DNA of 64,000 nt from Denitrobacterium detoxificans (GTDB lineage Bacteria; Actinomycetota; Coriobacteriia; Coriobacteriales; Eggerthellaceae): positions 1,954,432 to 2,018,431 of the forward strand of contig NZ_CP011402.1 of NCBI RefSeq assembly GCF_001643775.1, written 5' to 3'. Position numbers and translations under genes: made by a program. Shown here piece after piece: positions 24,875 to 35,357 of the stretch (position 1 is its first letter; each line of letters begins with the position of its first letter). The notes beneath the pieces were generated by a model. It did not search any database. It was not told where the DNA came from and saw only the letters and a program-made list of their open reading frames with translations.

Positions 24875-26884
24875 CTAGCGTGCGCCGCCGCCACCGCCGC
24901 CGAAGCCGCCGCCACCGCCGCCGGAGAACCCGCCGCCGAAGCCGCCACTCGACGAACTGGACGAAAGCGCCGAACTCACGATGGATTCCGTATTCGACCA
25001 CGTAGTATCGAACACGCTGGCAAACGAATCGCCATGACGCGTGCCGTACATGGCATACCAGGGCACGTACCAGCTGTTCTGACCCATAAGGTCATCGTCT
25101 TCCTGGAAGATCTGGGGAACGGCCTTGCGCAGCTGAGCAAGGGCTTCCTTCGCCACGCCGAAGATGTAGGCGTACACCATGAACTCGCCCCACACCTTCA
25201 CGTCCGTAGGCGGACGCTCGTCGAGCGCCGAGAATTCGCACAGCCACCTACGCAACGCCTTGCAGCGCATGTAATCGTCGAGGCCCTTCTGCGTGCGTCG
25301 CGTCATGAAGTTGGACAGGGCAAACAGCGCAATGCCCGTAACGATGGAAAACACGAGCGGAATGTAATTCTCCACGATGAAGAACGTAATCAAAAAGCAG
25401 ATGATAGGATAGCCCAGCGCCACGCTGATGAGACGGCCCTGCCACTTGTTGCCGTTCTCCTCGAAGTAATCGGCCTTGTTCTGGGCTGCGGTTACCTTGC
25501 CCTGCCACGCTTCCACGGCATTGTTGAACGCCGAAGGATGGGCCTTGCCATAATCGCGAATGGAACCCAGCCAGAAGGGGTTCTTCCCGTTCGAAACCTT
25601 GCGAAGAAGCTTGATGGCTTCCCTGTCGATAGGATCGCTGAGCGCATCGGCCTCTTCGTCTTTGATGGTGATGTAATAATCTTCGACGGTCTTCTTGTTC
25701 TTTTGGTACGTACCCTTCGCAATGGTGAGCACACCCGCATGCGACAGGTACATGATTGTGGCCATGAAATCGTTGGAATCTTCCTTGCCGAAACGCCACA
25801 GGCGCCCAATGGTGGCAGGATGGACGTTGCGATTGGGCACGTCACGCCAGTAGTCCTCGGTGAACGTGGGCTTGTGCTCCTTGCCATGTCGGAAGTACAT
25901 CACGACAGCCCACACGATGAGCGCCACCGAAAGCAACGCCCAGAACAGAATGTAGAGCTGGGAGTACATGCGCTGGTAATTCGCCGCGTCGGCCCATTCC
26001 TCTTCCGCCTGCAGGATGCTATCGAGAAATGCCGTGTCACCCGTGGATTCCAGGGCGTCGGAGCTGATGTTCGTAAGCCACGTACGAGGGAACACCACGC
26101 GCGCTTCGGCGTACTCCCCCGGCTTCACCTTGTCGACCTTGTACGTTACGGCCGTAGCGGAGTCATTGAAGGCAAGCGTACCCGTAAGTGGGCCATGGCC
26201 CCAGGCGTACACGTCCGAGCCAATAACGGGAGCCGCCCCAGCGGGAACGGGCATCGTGATGGTGCAGGTAACGTTCTCGTTCGCAACCGCCCAATCGGTG
26301 CCAATGTACTGCCAGTACAGGTCGGCACAGTCCTTATACGGCGTGACGCCCGCCTTTACCGTGTAGTCGATCTGGATAACGACATCGCAATCGGTAGCGT
26401 TGAAGAACGCGTAGACCGTGTTCTTGCCCGTATCGACCGAGTACGACGTGTAACCCGGGCCGCCTGCATCGCGCCACGACAGGTCGAAGCCTACGCTGGG
26501 CATATCAATCAGCGCAACGTCGCCGTTGCTGTCCACTTCGCCGATTTGAACGCTGTTTACCGTGAAGCTGCCGCTACGCATATTCCACCAGATGCAGGAA
26601 AACGTGCCATCGAAGCTAAACGTGCGCTGCTCGACCACATGCAGCGAGCCATCGCTTTGCGCATCGGCGGTAATATCCACCTTCGGAATGGTGTAGTCCT
26701 TGGCGTAGGCATGCGAAGGAGCGATCGCGCACGCAAGGAGCACCAGAGCCATGAGGCATACGGCAAGAACAAGCGAGCGCAGCGCATGGGTTCCCATCCC
26801 CCACGTGGCCGCTGTGCGCCCCGCACTGGCGCATACGGGCCCATCATTACGACGCATTTGCGACAACTTGAATCGCGAAAGCAT
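24875..26884 (-). CDS. DUF2207-family membrane protein with glycine-rich tail
   Basis: The protein has 669 residues. A signal-type hydrophobic segment (about residues 35-60) precedes a large extracytoplasmic beta domain (about 62-300, DYTIPKVDITADAQSDGSLHV). That opening is the hallmark of DUF2207/YciQ-like proteins. A membrane helix lies near 315-335, a cytoplasmic stretch follows, and two more helices lie near 490-530. The C-terminus is a serine run followed by GGFGGGFSGGGGGGFGGGG, common in this family. ATG 26884 has GAGAGGGG in front, and TATAAT lies on the minus strand at 26933-26928. Function is unknown; envelope roles are often suggested. Confidence 0.85.
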   Translation of the reverse strand: MLSRFKLSQMRRNDGPVCASAGRTAATWGMGTHALRSLVLAVCLMALVLLACAIAPSHAYAKDYTIPKVDITADAQSDGSLHVVEQRTFSFDGTFSCIWWNMRSGSFTVNSVQIGEVDSNGDVALIDMPSVGFDLSWRDAGGPGYTSYSVDTGKNTVYAFFNATDCDVVIQIDYTVKAGVTPYKDCADLYWQYIGTDWAVANENVTCTITMPVPAGAAPVIGSDVYAWGHGPLTGTLAFNDSATAVTYKVDKVKPGEYAEARVVFPRTWLTNISSDALESTGDTAFLDSILQAEEEWADAANYQRMYSQLYILFWALLSVALIVWAVVMYFRHGKEHKPTFTEDYWRDVPNRNVHPATIGRLWRFGKEDSNDFMATIMYLSHAGVLTIAKGTYQKNKKTVEDYYITIKDEEADALSDPIDREAIKLLRKVSNGKNPFWLGSIRDYGKAHPSAFNNAVEAWQGKVTAAQNKADYFEENGNKWQGRLISVALGYPIICFLITFFIVENYIPLVFSIVTGIALFALSNFMTRRTQKGLDDYMRCKALRRWLCEFSALDERPPTDVKVWGEFMVYAYIFGVAKEALAQLRKAVPQIFQEDDDLMGQNSWYVPWYAMYGTRHGDSFASVFDTTWSNTESIVSSALSSSSSSGGFGGGFSGGGGGGFGGGGGGAR

Positions 26885-26927
26885 CCGATTCCCCTCTCTA
26901 CGTGCGATTTTGGTTCAATTTGGCCTG

Positions 26928-26933
26928 ATTATA
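26928..26933 (-). promoter_or_regulatory. -10 box of the DUF2207 gene
   Basis: TATAAT on the minus strand, 44 bases before the start codon. The -35 region is not clear. Confidence 0.4.
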
Positions 26934-26973
26934 CCCGAAAGCGCAGACCCTATGTTTTACGCAAAGCGAATGC

Positions 26974-27002
26974 TTGCATGTTTGGAAATGTCACGGTATC
27001 AT
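26974..27002 (+). promoter_or_regulatory. tRNA-Ser promoter
   Basis: TTGCAT (26974-26979) and TATCAT (26997-27002) have exactly 17 bases between them, 27 bases before the mature tRNA start. Confidence 0.65.
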
Positions 27003-27029
27003 AGCGTACCGCGTCTAAGACGCATCCGC

Positions 27030-27120
27030 GGAGAGCTGACCGAGAGGCCGAAGGTGCTCGCCTGCTAAGCGAGTATGCCCCAAAAGGGTATCTGGGGTTC
27101 GAATCCCCAGCTCTCCGCCA
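27030..27120 (+). tRNA. tRNA-Ser (anticodon GCT)
   Basis: This is a 91-base class II tRNA. The acceptor is GGAGAGC paired with GCTCTCC, the anticodon stem CTCGC/GCGAG encloses CTGCTAA, a long variable arm follows, the T-arm contains GGTTCGAATCC, and CCA is encoded. GCT reads AGC and AGU. Its 3' end and terminator are repeated about 194 bases downstream. Confidence 0.96.
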
Positions 27121-27131
27121 CGACTTTTAAG

Positions 27132-27157
27132 CAGGTCCCGAAAGGGGCCTGTTTTTT
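27132..27157 (+). terminator. tRNA-Ser terminator
   Basis: CAGGTCCC pairs with GGGGCCTG (one G-U) over a GAAA loop, followed by six Ts. Confidence 0.85.
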
Positions 27158-27175
27158 ATTATTCGGGATCCGTTA

Positions 27176-27290
27176 CTGGGGATTCGAACCGATGAGGTGG
27201 AATTCCGTTAAGAAAGCCGTCCAGTGGACGGCTTTTAGGAATTCGCCCGACCGAGCCTGCGAGGGAGGGGTCGGGGTTCGCGAAGCGAAC
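27176..27290. repeat. Chain of hairpins with an inverted copy of the tRNA-Ser T-arm
   Basis: 27176-27190 is the exact reverse complement of the tRNA T-arm segment GGTTCGAATCCCCAG. It is followed by a nested palindrome (GAATTCC...GGAATTC enclosing AAAGCCGTCCA and its complement, about 27200-27242). Next come a CCCGACC...GGTCGGG hairpin (about 27247-27275) and GTTCGCGAAGCGAAC (27276-27290). No coding sequence is present. Confidence 0.7.
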
Positions 27291-27294
27291 GCCG

Positions 27295-27352
27295 GAATCC
27301 CCAGCTCTCCGCCACGAAATTTGAGCAGGTCCAGAAATGGGCCTGCTTTTTT
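27295..27352 (+). repeat. Duplicated 3' end of tRNA-Ser with its terminator
   Basis: 27295-27317 repeats 27101-27123 base for base: 23 bases from the T-arm through the CCA end and three bases beyond. It is followed by a second terminator (GCAGGTCC with GGGCCTGC and six Ts, 27325-27352) that resembles the first at many positions. This is what an integration scar or tRNA-end duplication looks like. No integrase is present here. Confidence 0.8.
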
Positions 27353-27376
27353 GCTTTTCCGATCGCAGCTGCCCTG

Positions 27377-27542
27377 CCGGTGATGCTCTTCAGGTCACCC
27401 GCTCCGCTGCTCGCGTGGTTTCGGCCCCACACGGGCCGAAACCTACGCTCGTGCGCTCGCTGGTTCATGTATTTAAAGGGTTGCTTGGCTAAGCCAAGCA
27501 ACTTCATCTTTTGTTTTCACAGTGCCCCTATGGGCTACCGGC
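27377..27542 (+). repeat. Structured intergenic repeat, copy E5
   Basis: The three junction segments and hairpins 1 and 2 are nearly identical to E3 (hairpin 1 loop CACAC for CGCAC). The outer stem is partly lost: only about six outer pairs (27376-27381 with 27537-27542) and the junction-proximal bases remain complementary. It is 25 bases beyond the second tRNA-Ser terminator, in the tRNA direction. Confidence 0.82.
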
Positions 27543-28075
27543 TCCGGCCGATTAGATGCTATTCCAGGTCGCTCAACCTGTAGCAGCCCCGTTGCACCTC
27601 TCCCTCAATCGCTGGCGGAGCGCTGGTAGGCTCTTCGGGTGACGTAGCCGATTGGGAATCGGCCGGCTCCGCACATTGCCCGCGGTTGTCTATCGAGTCC
27701 AATTGAACGACTACGGCTTATCGCTAAGCACTGTCGCTTTATACCGCCCCGACGAACTTCAGATCATTCGACTTTGCCACGCTCCCTGCTCACGCCTCCT
27801 CGAATTAAGCAAAACCAACTCGAGAACAAGCTCTATCGAGCATTTCGGAAAGCGTTCAACGAACAACAAACCCTAAGCAGCGGTTATGCAAATACAAGCA
27901 TGCGACCTCGTCAAACTACGCATCATCAGAGAAATCGAGGCAGGCAACGAGATAATAATCTTCACGATAGGCGACGCAACAACAATCCGCCCCGGTTTAT
28001 AGAAGTCCCGCTTGGATGGGAGGCCGACAAGCCGTAAGGGCGCATGGATAGGGTCGATGCAATTGGATCCGCGTG
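27543..28075. other. Non-coding tract between repeat copies E5 and E6
   Basis: These 533 bases have lower GC than the genes around them and no long coding frame. The only candidate is the 38-codon frame at 27886. A small dyad GCCGATTGGGAATCGGC lies near 27646-27662. Origin unknown. Confidence 0.4.
27886..28002 (+). CDS. Possible 38-residue peptide gene
   Basis: The frame encodes MQIQACDLVKLRIIREIEAG followed by NEIIIFTIGDATTIRPGL. It alternates charged and aliphatic residues and looks like a compact helix-strand unit. There is no convincing ribosome site and the base composition differs from neighbouring genes. It may be the remnant of a larger gene. Confidence 0.2.
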   Translation: MQIQACDLVKLRIIREIEAGNEIIIFTIGDATTIRPGL

Positions 28076-28312
28076 GGGCGCGGGGCGGGGTTGCCCATAG
28101 GGGCACTGTGAAAGCCAATATGAAAGGCGCTGCATACGGACCTTCCGAAGGCGGGGCGGAAACGCAGTTTCCGAAACGCCAAGGAAAGTCCGGGCAGCGC
28201 CAAGTGAAAGCATGAACCAGCGAGCGCACGAGCGTAGGGCAAGGCCCGCCTGGGGCCTTGCCCACGCGAGCAGCGGAGCGGGTGCCCCGAAGGGCAACCC
28301 CGCCCCGCGCCC
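28076..28312 (-). repeat. Structured intergenic repeat, copy E6
   Basis: The outer arms 28076-28106 and 28282-28312 give 28 Watson-Crick pairs around a 3x3 internal loop (ATA opposite GAA on the plus strand). Hairpin 1 on the minus strand is GGGCAAGGCCC with GGGCCTTGCCC. Hairpin 2 is the long branched type shared with E4, closed by GGCGCTGC with GCAGCGCC. It starts 21 bases after the stop of the secreted protein gene, in the same direction, with no other terminator between. Confidence 0.88.
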
Positions 28313-28333
28313 GCGACGATTCACAGGCGAACC

Positions 28334-30187
28334 CTAATCGAGCGCCCCTTCAGGATTGGCGGCATACCAGCCAATGCCTTCGTAGTTCCAGCCCGCCGCC
28401 TTGACGAAATCGCTCTCGTCCTGGCTTGCCGTGAACATGTGGTTCCCCGCAAGACCATTCGGATTGTAGAGGCGATGAACGGGAACGCCACTCTCATCGG
28501 CGCTGCAGAAGGCAACACCCTCGTCGTTCCAGCCAAGCTTCTTCAGCATATCGCGCTCTTCGACGCTCATCGTAAAGTGATGATCTCCCCCGTTCGGGTT
28601 GTACAGGCGATACACCTCAGCACCCTCAAGCGGAGCCTGCCATGCAACGCCCTCGTCGTTCCAACCCGCCGCCTTCACGTTTTCATATTCCGATTCGCTC
28701 ATCGTGAAGAAATGCTCGCCCGAATTCGGATTATACAGGCGATACACTGCCGCAGACTTTACCTCGGCCTTCGTCGTGGCAATGGCGTAATTCGAGAAAC
28801 CATCCGTCTCGAACGTAGCCGTTTGCGTCGCGGAATCATACTGCGTAGGCACTGCCACGCAGGTGCCGTCATGCTCCTGATGAACTACCACGACAGAACC
28901 GTATTGATCGCCGTCAGCCAGCTTCAGGGAAACAACGGCGTTCTCCTCAAGGGGCTCATCAGATCCAAGAGAGGCCGTCCAGGCAGTCGACGCATCGTTC
29001 ACGCCCTTGTAGATGACCTGGTTCAAGGAAAGGTCAACGACACTTTGCACCGTATACTCCCCAGCCCCCGTTGCAGCCGTCTGCAGCGCATTAAGCTCAT
29101 CGTCGCTCACCTTGGCACTATCAACGGACAAGATAGCCGAACCAGAATCGACGTCTTTATCGGACAGCACAATCGACCCGCCCGAAATAGCATCATCATC
29201 AGACACCACCGCATCATCGACCTCGTCAAAATGGGCCGCTAGGTGGAAATTGCCCTTCGCAACTTCGAAGGTATACACAGCGGGGTCATCGCCCGCCGTA
29301 AACGTTTGCCCATTGGGACCAAACGACACGAGCTGCATGCCATGATCGGGGATGAGCTTCACCGTGAGCACAGCGCCCGCCGGGAACACCGCTCCGCCAT
29401 CGCCTTCCGCACTCTCGCGCCAATCCATGATTGAGCCCTCAGAAAGATCATCGGCTCCGTACGTAACGCCACCGTATACGACGCTCACGAACTCAATTTT
29501 GCCGCGATCGATATAATCATCGTTCCCCTTGTCCTCGTCGCGATACGACCAGAGGAAATTACCTACTGCGGGATCATCATCGCGAACGGTTGACGTAGCA
29601 ATCTCGTACGTATTAGACCTCGAAACGGTAACATCGAATTCCGTATGCTGATACGTAAACGCGTCGAGCTTTTCCTGCTTCGTATCGGGAATGTAACTAC
29701 TGTAATCAACGCCGTTGATGGTCAGACTCGTCATCTGATCGATGAAGAGCACAGAGAAATGAAAAACGACTTTATTCTCAGCGGAATAGTACGTGGTTGA
29801 ATAGCCTTCGAACGAGCCCTGCGGCAAATCGGTCATATTTTCGCCACCATCGCCAACCCGCATGTCAACGGATTCGCCCGTATACGAATACGTGAAGGTA
29901 GCCATATCATTGACGGATTGCGTCTCAAGAGACCCCGTGGACGCGGGCGCAAGCTCGCTACCATCTCCTGCTTCATTTGATTGGGGCCCGAGCTCGTTCT
30001 GTCCCTCCGGCTGGGCCACAAGCCCATCGGCTTCATCGGACCCGAGCTCCCCAGACTGGTCAGAGCCAACGCTTGAGCCAGTAGCGCCCCCAAGATCGTC
30101 CGACACGCCAAACGCCATTGCGGGCACCCAGGCAATCGACAACACGCATGCGAGCAATACGGAGACAAGCTTACGACTGATACCCAT
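28334..30187 (-). CDS. Secreted protein with C-terminal YNPN (DUF5648-like) repeats
   Basis: The protein has 617 residues with a signal peptide (residues 1-29, hydrophobic VSVLLACVLSIAWVPAMAFG). An acidic low-complexity stretch follows (about 30-90), then a long beta-rich region without a family I recognise. It ends in three tandem repeats of about 40 residues, each with (R/H)LYNPN, H(F/H)FT or MFT, a charged helix and GWNxEG(V/I). The same repeats end the two proteases at 58437 and 62614. They may bind cell wall or glycans, as such C-terminal repeats often do, but no function is established. Possible partner or competitor of the proteases on the cell surface. Confidence 0.82.
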   Translation of the reverse strand: MGISRKLVSVLLACVLSIAWVPAMAFGVSDDLGGATGSSVGSDQSGELGSDEADGLVAQPEGQNELGPQSNEAGDGSELAPASTGSLETQSVNDMATFTYSYTGESVDMRVGDGGENMTDLPQGSFEGYSTTYYSAENKVVFHFSVLFIDQMTSLTINGVDYSSYIPDTKQEKLDAFTYQHTEFDVTVSRSNTYEIATSTVRDDDPAVGNFLWSYRDEDKGNDDYIDRGKIEFVSVVYGGVTYGADDLSEGSIMDWRESAEGDGGAVFPAGAVLTVKLIPDHGMQLVSFGPNGQTFTAGDDPAVYTFEVAKGNFHLAAHFDEVDDAVVSDDDAISGGSIVLSDKDVDSGSAILSVDSAKVSDDELNALQTAATGAGEYTVQSVVDLSLNQVIYKGVNDASTAWTASLGSDEPLEENAVVSLKLADGDQYGSVVVVHQEHDGTCVAVPTQYDSATQTATFETDGFSNYAIATTKAEVKSAAVYRLYNPNSGEHFFTMSESEYENVKAAGWNDEGVAWQAPLEGAEVYRLYNPNGGDHHFTMSVEERDMLKKLGWNDEGVAFCSADESGVPVHRLYNPNGLAGNHMFTASQDESDFVKAAGWNYEGIGWYAANPEGALD

Positions 30188-30370
30188 AACACCACGCCCC
30201 TCTCGTGCTTATGAAGATAGCGTGATTATACATTCAGCTATAGGAGGCGTGGGCTTTCGAACAATGATTGTTACCATTTTAGGCTCATATCATACAGGTG
30301 TACTGTCCACGCAGGGATCCCAACGGCCTAGCGCAGGCTAATCGCCTACATGCGCGTAAGTGCACGGCGC

Positions 30371-30400
30371 AAAAAATGGGCACCCCGAAGGGTGCCCATT
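30371..30400 (-). terminator. Terminator of the ATP synthase operon
   Basis: On the minus strand GGGCACCC pairs with GGGTGCCC over a short TTCG-like loop and is followed by six Ts, 23 bases after atpC. Confidence 0.92.
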
Positions 30401-30423
30401 CGCTTCAAGCTATGCAGTGGAGA

Positions 30424-30839
30424 CTACGCAGCAACGTTGCCGCTGGCAGCGTGCTCCTGCACCTTGTACCACGCCAGATCAGCCTCGGCCAGAGCCTTGG
30501 CAGCCTCGTCGGTTTCGGCCTTGATGGCCTCTTCCGCCTCGGCGATCTGCGCGCGCACAGCTTCCAGGTCGATGCTCTCGACCGGTACGGCACGGTCGGC
30601 CAGAACGATGACCTTTTCACCGGTCACCTGCACATAACCGCCCTGCAGCGCGTACGTAGAGGACACGGTGTTGGCATCGGAGTAGACGCGAACAACACCG
30701 TCGGCCAGCGTCGACATCAGCTGTGCATGTCCGGGCAGAAAGCCCATGTTGCCTTCCACACCCGGCACGACCACCATGTAGCAGTCTTCTCCGAAGAGCT
30801 TCTTTACCGGGGTGACGATGTCGCAGGTAATGCTAGCCA

Positions 30840-30840
<1 letters not shown>
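30424..30840 (-). CDS. atpC: F1 ATP synthase epsilon subunit
   Basis: Epsilon links the c-ring to the rotor and can inhibit ATP hydrolysis. It has 138 residues: an N-terminal beta sandwich (MASITCDIVTPVKKLFGED, then GVEGNMGFLPGHAQLMSTL) and a C-terminal helical hairpin (about 90-135). Its ATG overlaps the atpD stop (TAATG). It is the last gene of the operon and precedes a strong terminator. Confidence 0.95.
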
Positions 30841-32273
<1,433 letters not shown>

Positions 32274-33197
32274 TTATTCCTCCAAAGCTGCTGCGCCACC
32301 GACGATCTCGTTGATCTCGGTCGTGATGGCACCTTGGCGAACTCGATTGTAGTAACGCTCGAGCGTTTCCACCATCTCGGTCGCATTATCGGTTGCTGAT
32401 TTCATGGCGTTGCGGCGAGCGCCCTGCTCACCACAGGCGCTGTCAACCAGTGCGTGGTAGATCATCATCTTCACGTATGCGGGAAGCAAGCTGTCGAGTA
32501 CGTCCTCGGCGCTGGGCTCGAAGTCCACATCGCCAGTGGATACGTTCTCTTCGGCCTCGGCCGCCACGCCTGCCTCGAGTGCCTTGGAGAAATCCTCCTC
32601 GCGCGCAAGCGCGCTAGCATCGATGGGCAAAATCGTTTCGGTGCGAAGCGTCTGCTCTGCCGCGTTCTTCGCGTGGTTGTACACGATGACGACCTTATCG
32701 TAGTCGCCGTTCGTATACCCGGTGATGGCACGCTGCGCGATAGTGGCGGCTTCATCGAACGTCGGGTCTGCGGAAAGGTCCTTGAACACCATGTCCAATT
32801 CGATTCCGCGGAAGCTGAAGTACGAGATTGCCTTCTTGCCACACGCGATAACGTGAGTATCCACACCCTCCGCGGAAAGCTTCTTGATCTGCTTTTCCAC
32901 GGTGCGAAGGACGTTCGCGTTGAACCCGCCGGCCAGACCGCGGTCGGAAACCACGGCGATGGCCAGCACGTTCTTTACTTCATCATGTTCCTGCAACAGA
33001 GGATTTTCCGAGCCACCTGCACTTTCGGCAACATGCCCGAGCATTTCGGCCATGGAGTCGGAATACGGCGTGGTCGCAGCAACGCGTTCGGTTGCCTTGC
33101 GAATCTTGGCCGCCGACACCATTTCCATGGTACGGGTGATCTGCTTCGTCGAGTTGACGGAGTTGATGCGCCTTTGAATGTCGTGTAGGTTTGGCAT
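32274..33197 (-). CDS. atpG: F1 ATP synthase gamma subunit
   Basis: This is the central rotor shaft, 307 residues. Typical long N-terminal helix (MPNLHDIQRRINSVNSTKQI, then TRTMEMVSAAKIRKA) and C-terminal helix (RNAMKSATDNATEMVETLERYYNRVRQ). The middle carries an acidic insertion around residues 200-235 (EEDFSKALEAGVAAEAEENV), longer than in E. coli and similar in place to extensions in other Actinobacteria. Confidence 0.96.
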   Translation of the reverse strand: MPNLHDIQRRINSVNSTKQITRTMEMVSAAKIRKATERVAATTPYSDSMAEMLGHVAESAGGSENPLLQEHDEVKNVLAIAVVSDRGLAGGFNANVLRTVEKQIKKLSAEGVDTHVIACGKKAISYFSFRGIELDMVFKDLSADPTFDEAATIAQRAITGYTNGDYDKVVIVYNHAKNAAEQTLRTETILPIDASALAREEDFSKALEAGVAAEAEENVSTGDVDFEPSAEDVLDSLLPAYVKMMIYHALVDSACGEQGARRNAMKSATDNATEMVETLERYYNRVRQGAITTEINEIVGGAAALEE

Positions 33198-33210
33198 CCG
33201 TTACCGCCTC

Positions 33211-34788
33211 TTAAGCCTGGGCCGAACCGGCGAACTGCTGCTTGAAGGCTTCGATAGCCTCGTTAGCTTCCGCCTTGATGTCATCGGTCCACTTCTTCTC
33301 CGAGCGCAGGTGCGCAAGGAGATCGCCACGGGAAGCACGCACGAAGTCGAGCATCTCGCCACGGAAGCGAACGACGTCCTCGACCGCGATGTCGTCGAGG
33401 AAGCCATTGCCACCAGCATAGATGGCCAGAGCCTGCTCCTCGAAGGGCATCGGCACGTAACGACCCTGCTTCAGAAGCTCGGTCATACGGGCACCACGGT
33501 TCAGCTGATCCTGCGTAGCCTTGTCGAGGTCGCTACCGAACTGCGTAAATGCCTGCAGTTCGCGATAGGAAGCAAGGTCGAGACGGAGCGAACCGGCAAC
33601 CTGCTTCATGGCCTTCGTCTGGGCAGAACCGCCTACGCGGGATACGGAGATACCCACGTTAATTGCAGGGCGCTGGCCCTGGAAGAACAGGTCGGTCTGC
33701 AGGAAGATCTGACCGTCGGTGATCGAAATCACGTTGGTAGGAATGTAGGCGGAAACGTCGCCAGCCTGGGTCTCGATGATCGGCAGAGCCGTGAGAGAGC
33801 CAGCACCGTTCTCGTCGTTCATCTTTACTGCACGCTCGAGCAGGCGAGAATGCAGGTAGAAAACGTCGCCAGGGTAAGCTTCGCGTCCCGGCGGGCGACG
33901 CAGCGTCAGCGACATCTGACGGTAGGCGACAGCCTGCTTGGACAGGTCGTCGTAGATGCAGAGCACGTGGCCGCCAGGGTTGTCCTTGCTGGCCGGCTTG
34001 CCGTCCTTGCCGTTGTACATGAAGTACTCGCCGATAGCAGCACCAGCCATGGGGGCGATGTACTGCAGCGGAGCGGAGTCGGAAGCGGTGGCGGAGACCA
34101 CGATGGTGTAGTCCATGGCGCCATGCTTTTCCAGAGTCTCCACCAGACCCGCAACCGTGGAGGCCTTCTGGCCAATTGCCACGTAGATGCAGATCATGTC
34201 CTGACCCTTTTGGTTGATGATCGCGTCGATAGCGATAGCGGTCTTACCAGTCTGGCGGTCGCCAATGATAAGTTCGCGCTGACCGCGACCGATGGGGATC
34301 ATCGAGTCGACAGCGAGGATACCCGTCTGCATGGGCTCGCACACAGGCTGACGAGAGATAACGCCGGGAGCCTTGAACTCCACGGGGCGCATGCCCTCGG
34401 CCTCGATGGGGCCCTTGCCGTCGATGGGCATGCCCAGGGCGTTTACTACGCGCCCGAACATTCCGCGACCGACGGGGATTTCCACGATACGACCGGTGGT
34501 CTTCACCTGGTCGTTTTCCTTGATTGCGGTGACGTCACCCAGCAGAACGGCGCCTACTTCGTCCTCTTCGAGGTTCTGAGCCATACCGTAAACGGTCTGG
34601 CCGTTGGCCCCGGTGAACTCGAGCAGCTCGCCAGCCATCGCGCCCTTCAGGCCATCGATGCGGGCAATACCGTCGCCGACCTGAATGACCGTGCCAACCT
34701 CGCGAGATTCCACGCTCGTGTTCAGAGCGTCGAGCTGCTTGCGCAGTGCCTCGTCGATAGACTGTGCGGTGATTTCAGTCACTAGCAT
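33211..34788 (-). CDS. atpA: F1 ATP synthase alpha subunit
   Basis: This is the non-catalytic nucleotide-binding subunit, 525 residues. The P-loop is [13 protein letters not shown] (about residue 170). Other landmarks are the alpha signature region [15 protein letters not shown] and [22 protein letters not shown], and [15 protein letters not shown] with the conserved arginine. It overlaps the atpH stop. ATG 34788 is very close to its GGAGG, so GTG 34782 two codons later may be the true start. Confidence 0.97.
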   Translation of the reverse strand: MLVTEITAQSIDEALRKQLDALNTSVESREVGTVIQVGDGIARIDGLKGAMAGELLEFTGANGQTVYGMAQNLEEDEVGAVLLGDVTAIKENDQVKTTGRIVEIPVGRGMFGRVVNALGMPIDGKGPIEAEGMRPVEFKAPGVISRQPVCEPMQTGILAVDSMIPIGRGQRELIIGDRQTGKTAIAIDAIINQKGQDMICIYVAIGQKASTVAGLVETLEKHGAMDYTIVVSATASDSAPLQYIAPMAGAAIGEYFMYNGKDGKPASKDNPGGHVLCIYDDLSKQAVAYRQMSLTLRRPPGREAYPGDVFYLHSRLLERAVKMNDENGAGSLTALPIIETQAGDVSAYIPTNVISITDGQIFLQTDLFFQGQRPAINVGISVSRVGGSAQTKAMKQVAGSLRLDLASYRELQAFTQFGSDLDKATQDQLNRGARMTELLKQGRYVPMPFEEQALAIYAGGNGFLDDIAVEDVVRFRGEMLDFVRASRGDLLAHLRSEKKWTDDIKAEANEAIEAFKQQFAGSAQA

Positions 34789-35357
34789 TCACCTCCATCA
34801 GTTTCTTTAAGCACACTGCGAGCGTTCGAGAGCATGGTGCGCATGCTTGCATCGATACGCTTGCCGTTTGCGTTCATGATGATGCCACCCAGGATGGAAT
34901 CGTCGATGCTCTCCACGAGCACGATGGTTCCGCCCAGTTCGGCGGCAGCCTTGTCTTTGATAACCTGGCGCAGATGGTCGTCGAGGGCAACGCGCGTGGT
35001 CACGTCGATCACGTTCACGTTCAGCTTGTCGACAATCTGCTGGTTGAATGCGGCCCGGATACGGGCCAGGTCTTCCCAATCGCCACGTTCGGCCATAACG
35101 CCCAACACCGAAACCAGTTCAGGACGGCAGTCGGAAAAGACGTTCCTAATCAGCTCGCTGCGCTGCTCGACCGTGTATGCAAGATCCTGCATGGCATCGG
35201 TGAGCTCGACATGCGAACGATCGTAGGCAACGATCTGATCGAGCTGGGCACGTACGGCCATCACGGCGTCGAGACCACCGGCAGCCTGAGCGGCATCCAG
35301 AAGATTGGATGCGTAGACTTCGGCTTCGGCCTGGATGTCGTGACGATTAGTTGGCAT
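34782..35357 (-). CDS. atpH: F1 ATP synthase delta subunit
   Basis: Delta connects the F1 head to the b-subunit stalk. At 191 residues it has the typical OSCP/delta helical N-domain ([21 protein letters not shown]) and a C-terminal [20 protein letters not shown] segment followed by the [12 protein letters not shown] helix. It overlaps atpF by 11 bases and atpA by 7, a sign of coupled translation. Confidence 0.95.
   Translation of the reverse strand: MPTNRHDIQAEAEVYASNLLDAAQAAGGLDAVMAVRAQLDQIVAYDRSHVELTDAMQDLAYTVEQRSELIRNVFSDCRPELVSVLGVMAERGDWEDLARIRAAFNQQIVDKLNVNVIDVTTRVALDDHLRQVIKDKAAAELGGTIVLVESIDDSILGGIIMNANGKRIDASMRTMLSNARSVLKETDGGEC

Noticed and set aside
25034-27004. Plus-strand frame of 656 codons opposite the DUF2207 gene
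   Set aside because: The minus strand has a signal peptide, membrane helices, a family match and a terminator. The plus-strand product has none of these.
27030-28312. Prophage or integrative element at tRNA-Ser
   Set aside because: The duplicated tRNA end suggests an attachment site, but no integrase, excisionase, replication or structural gene is present. I report only the duplication.
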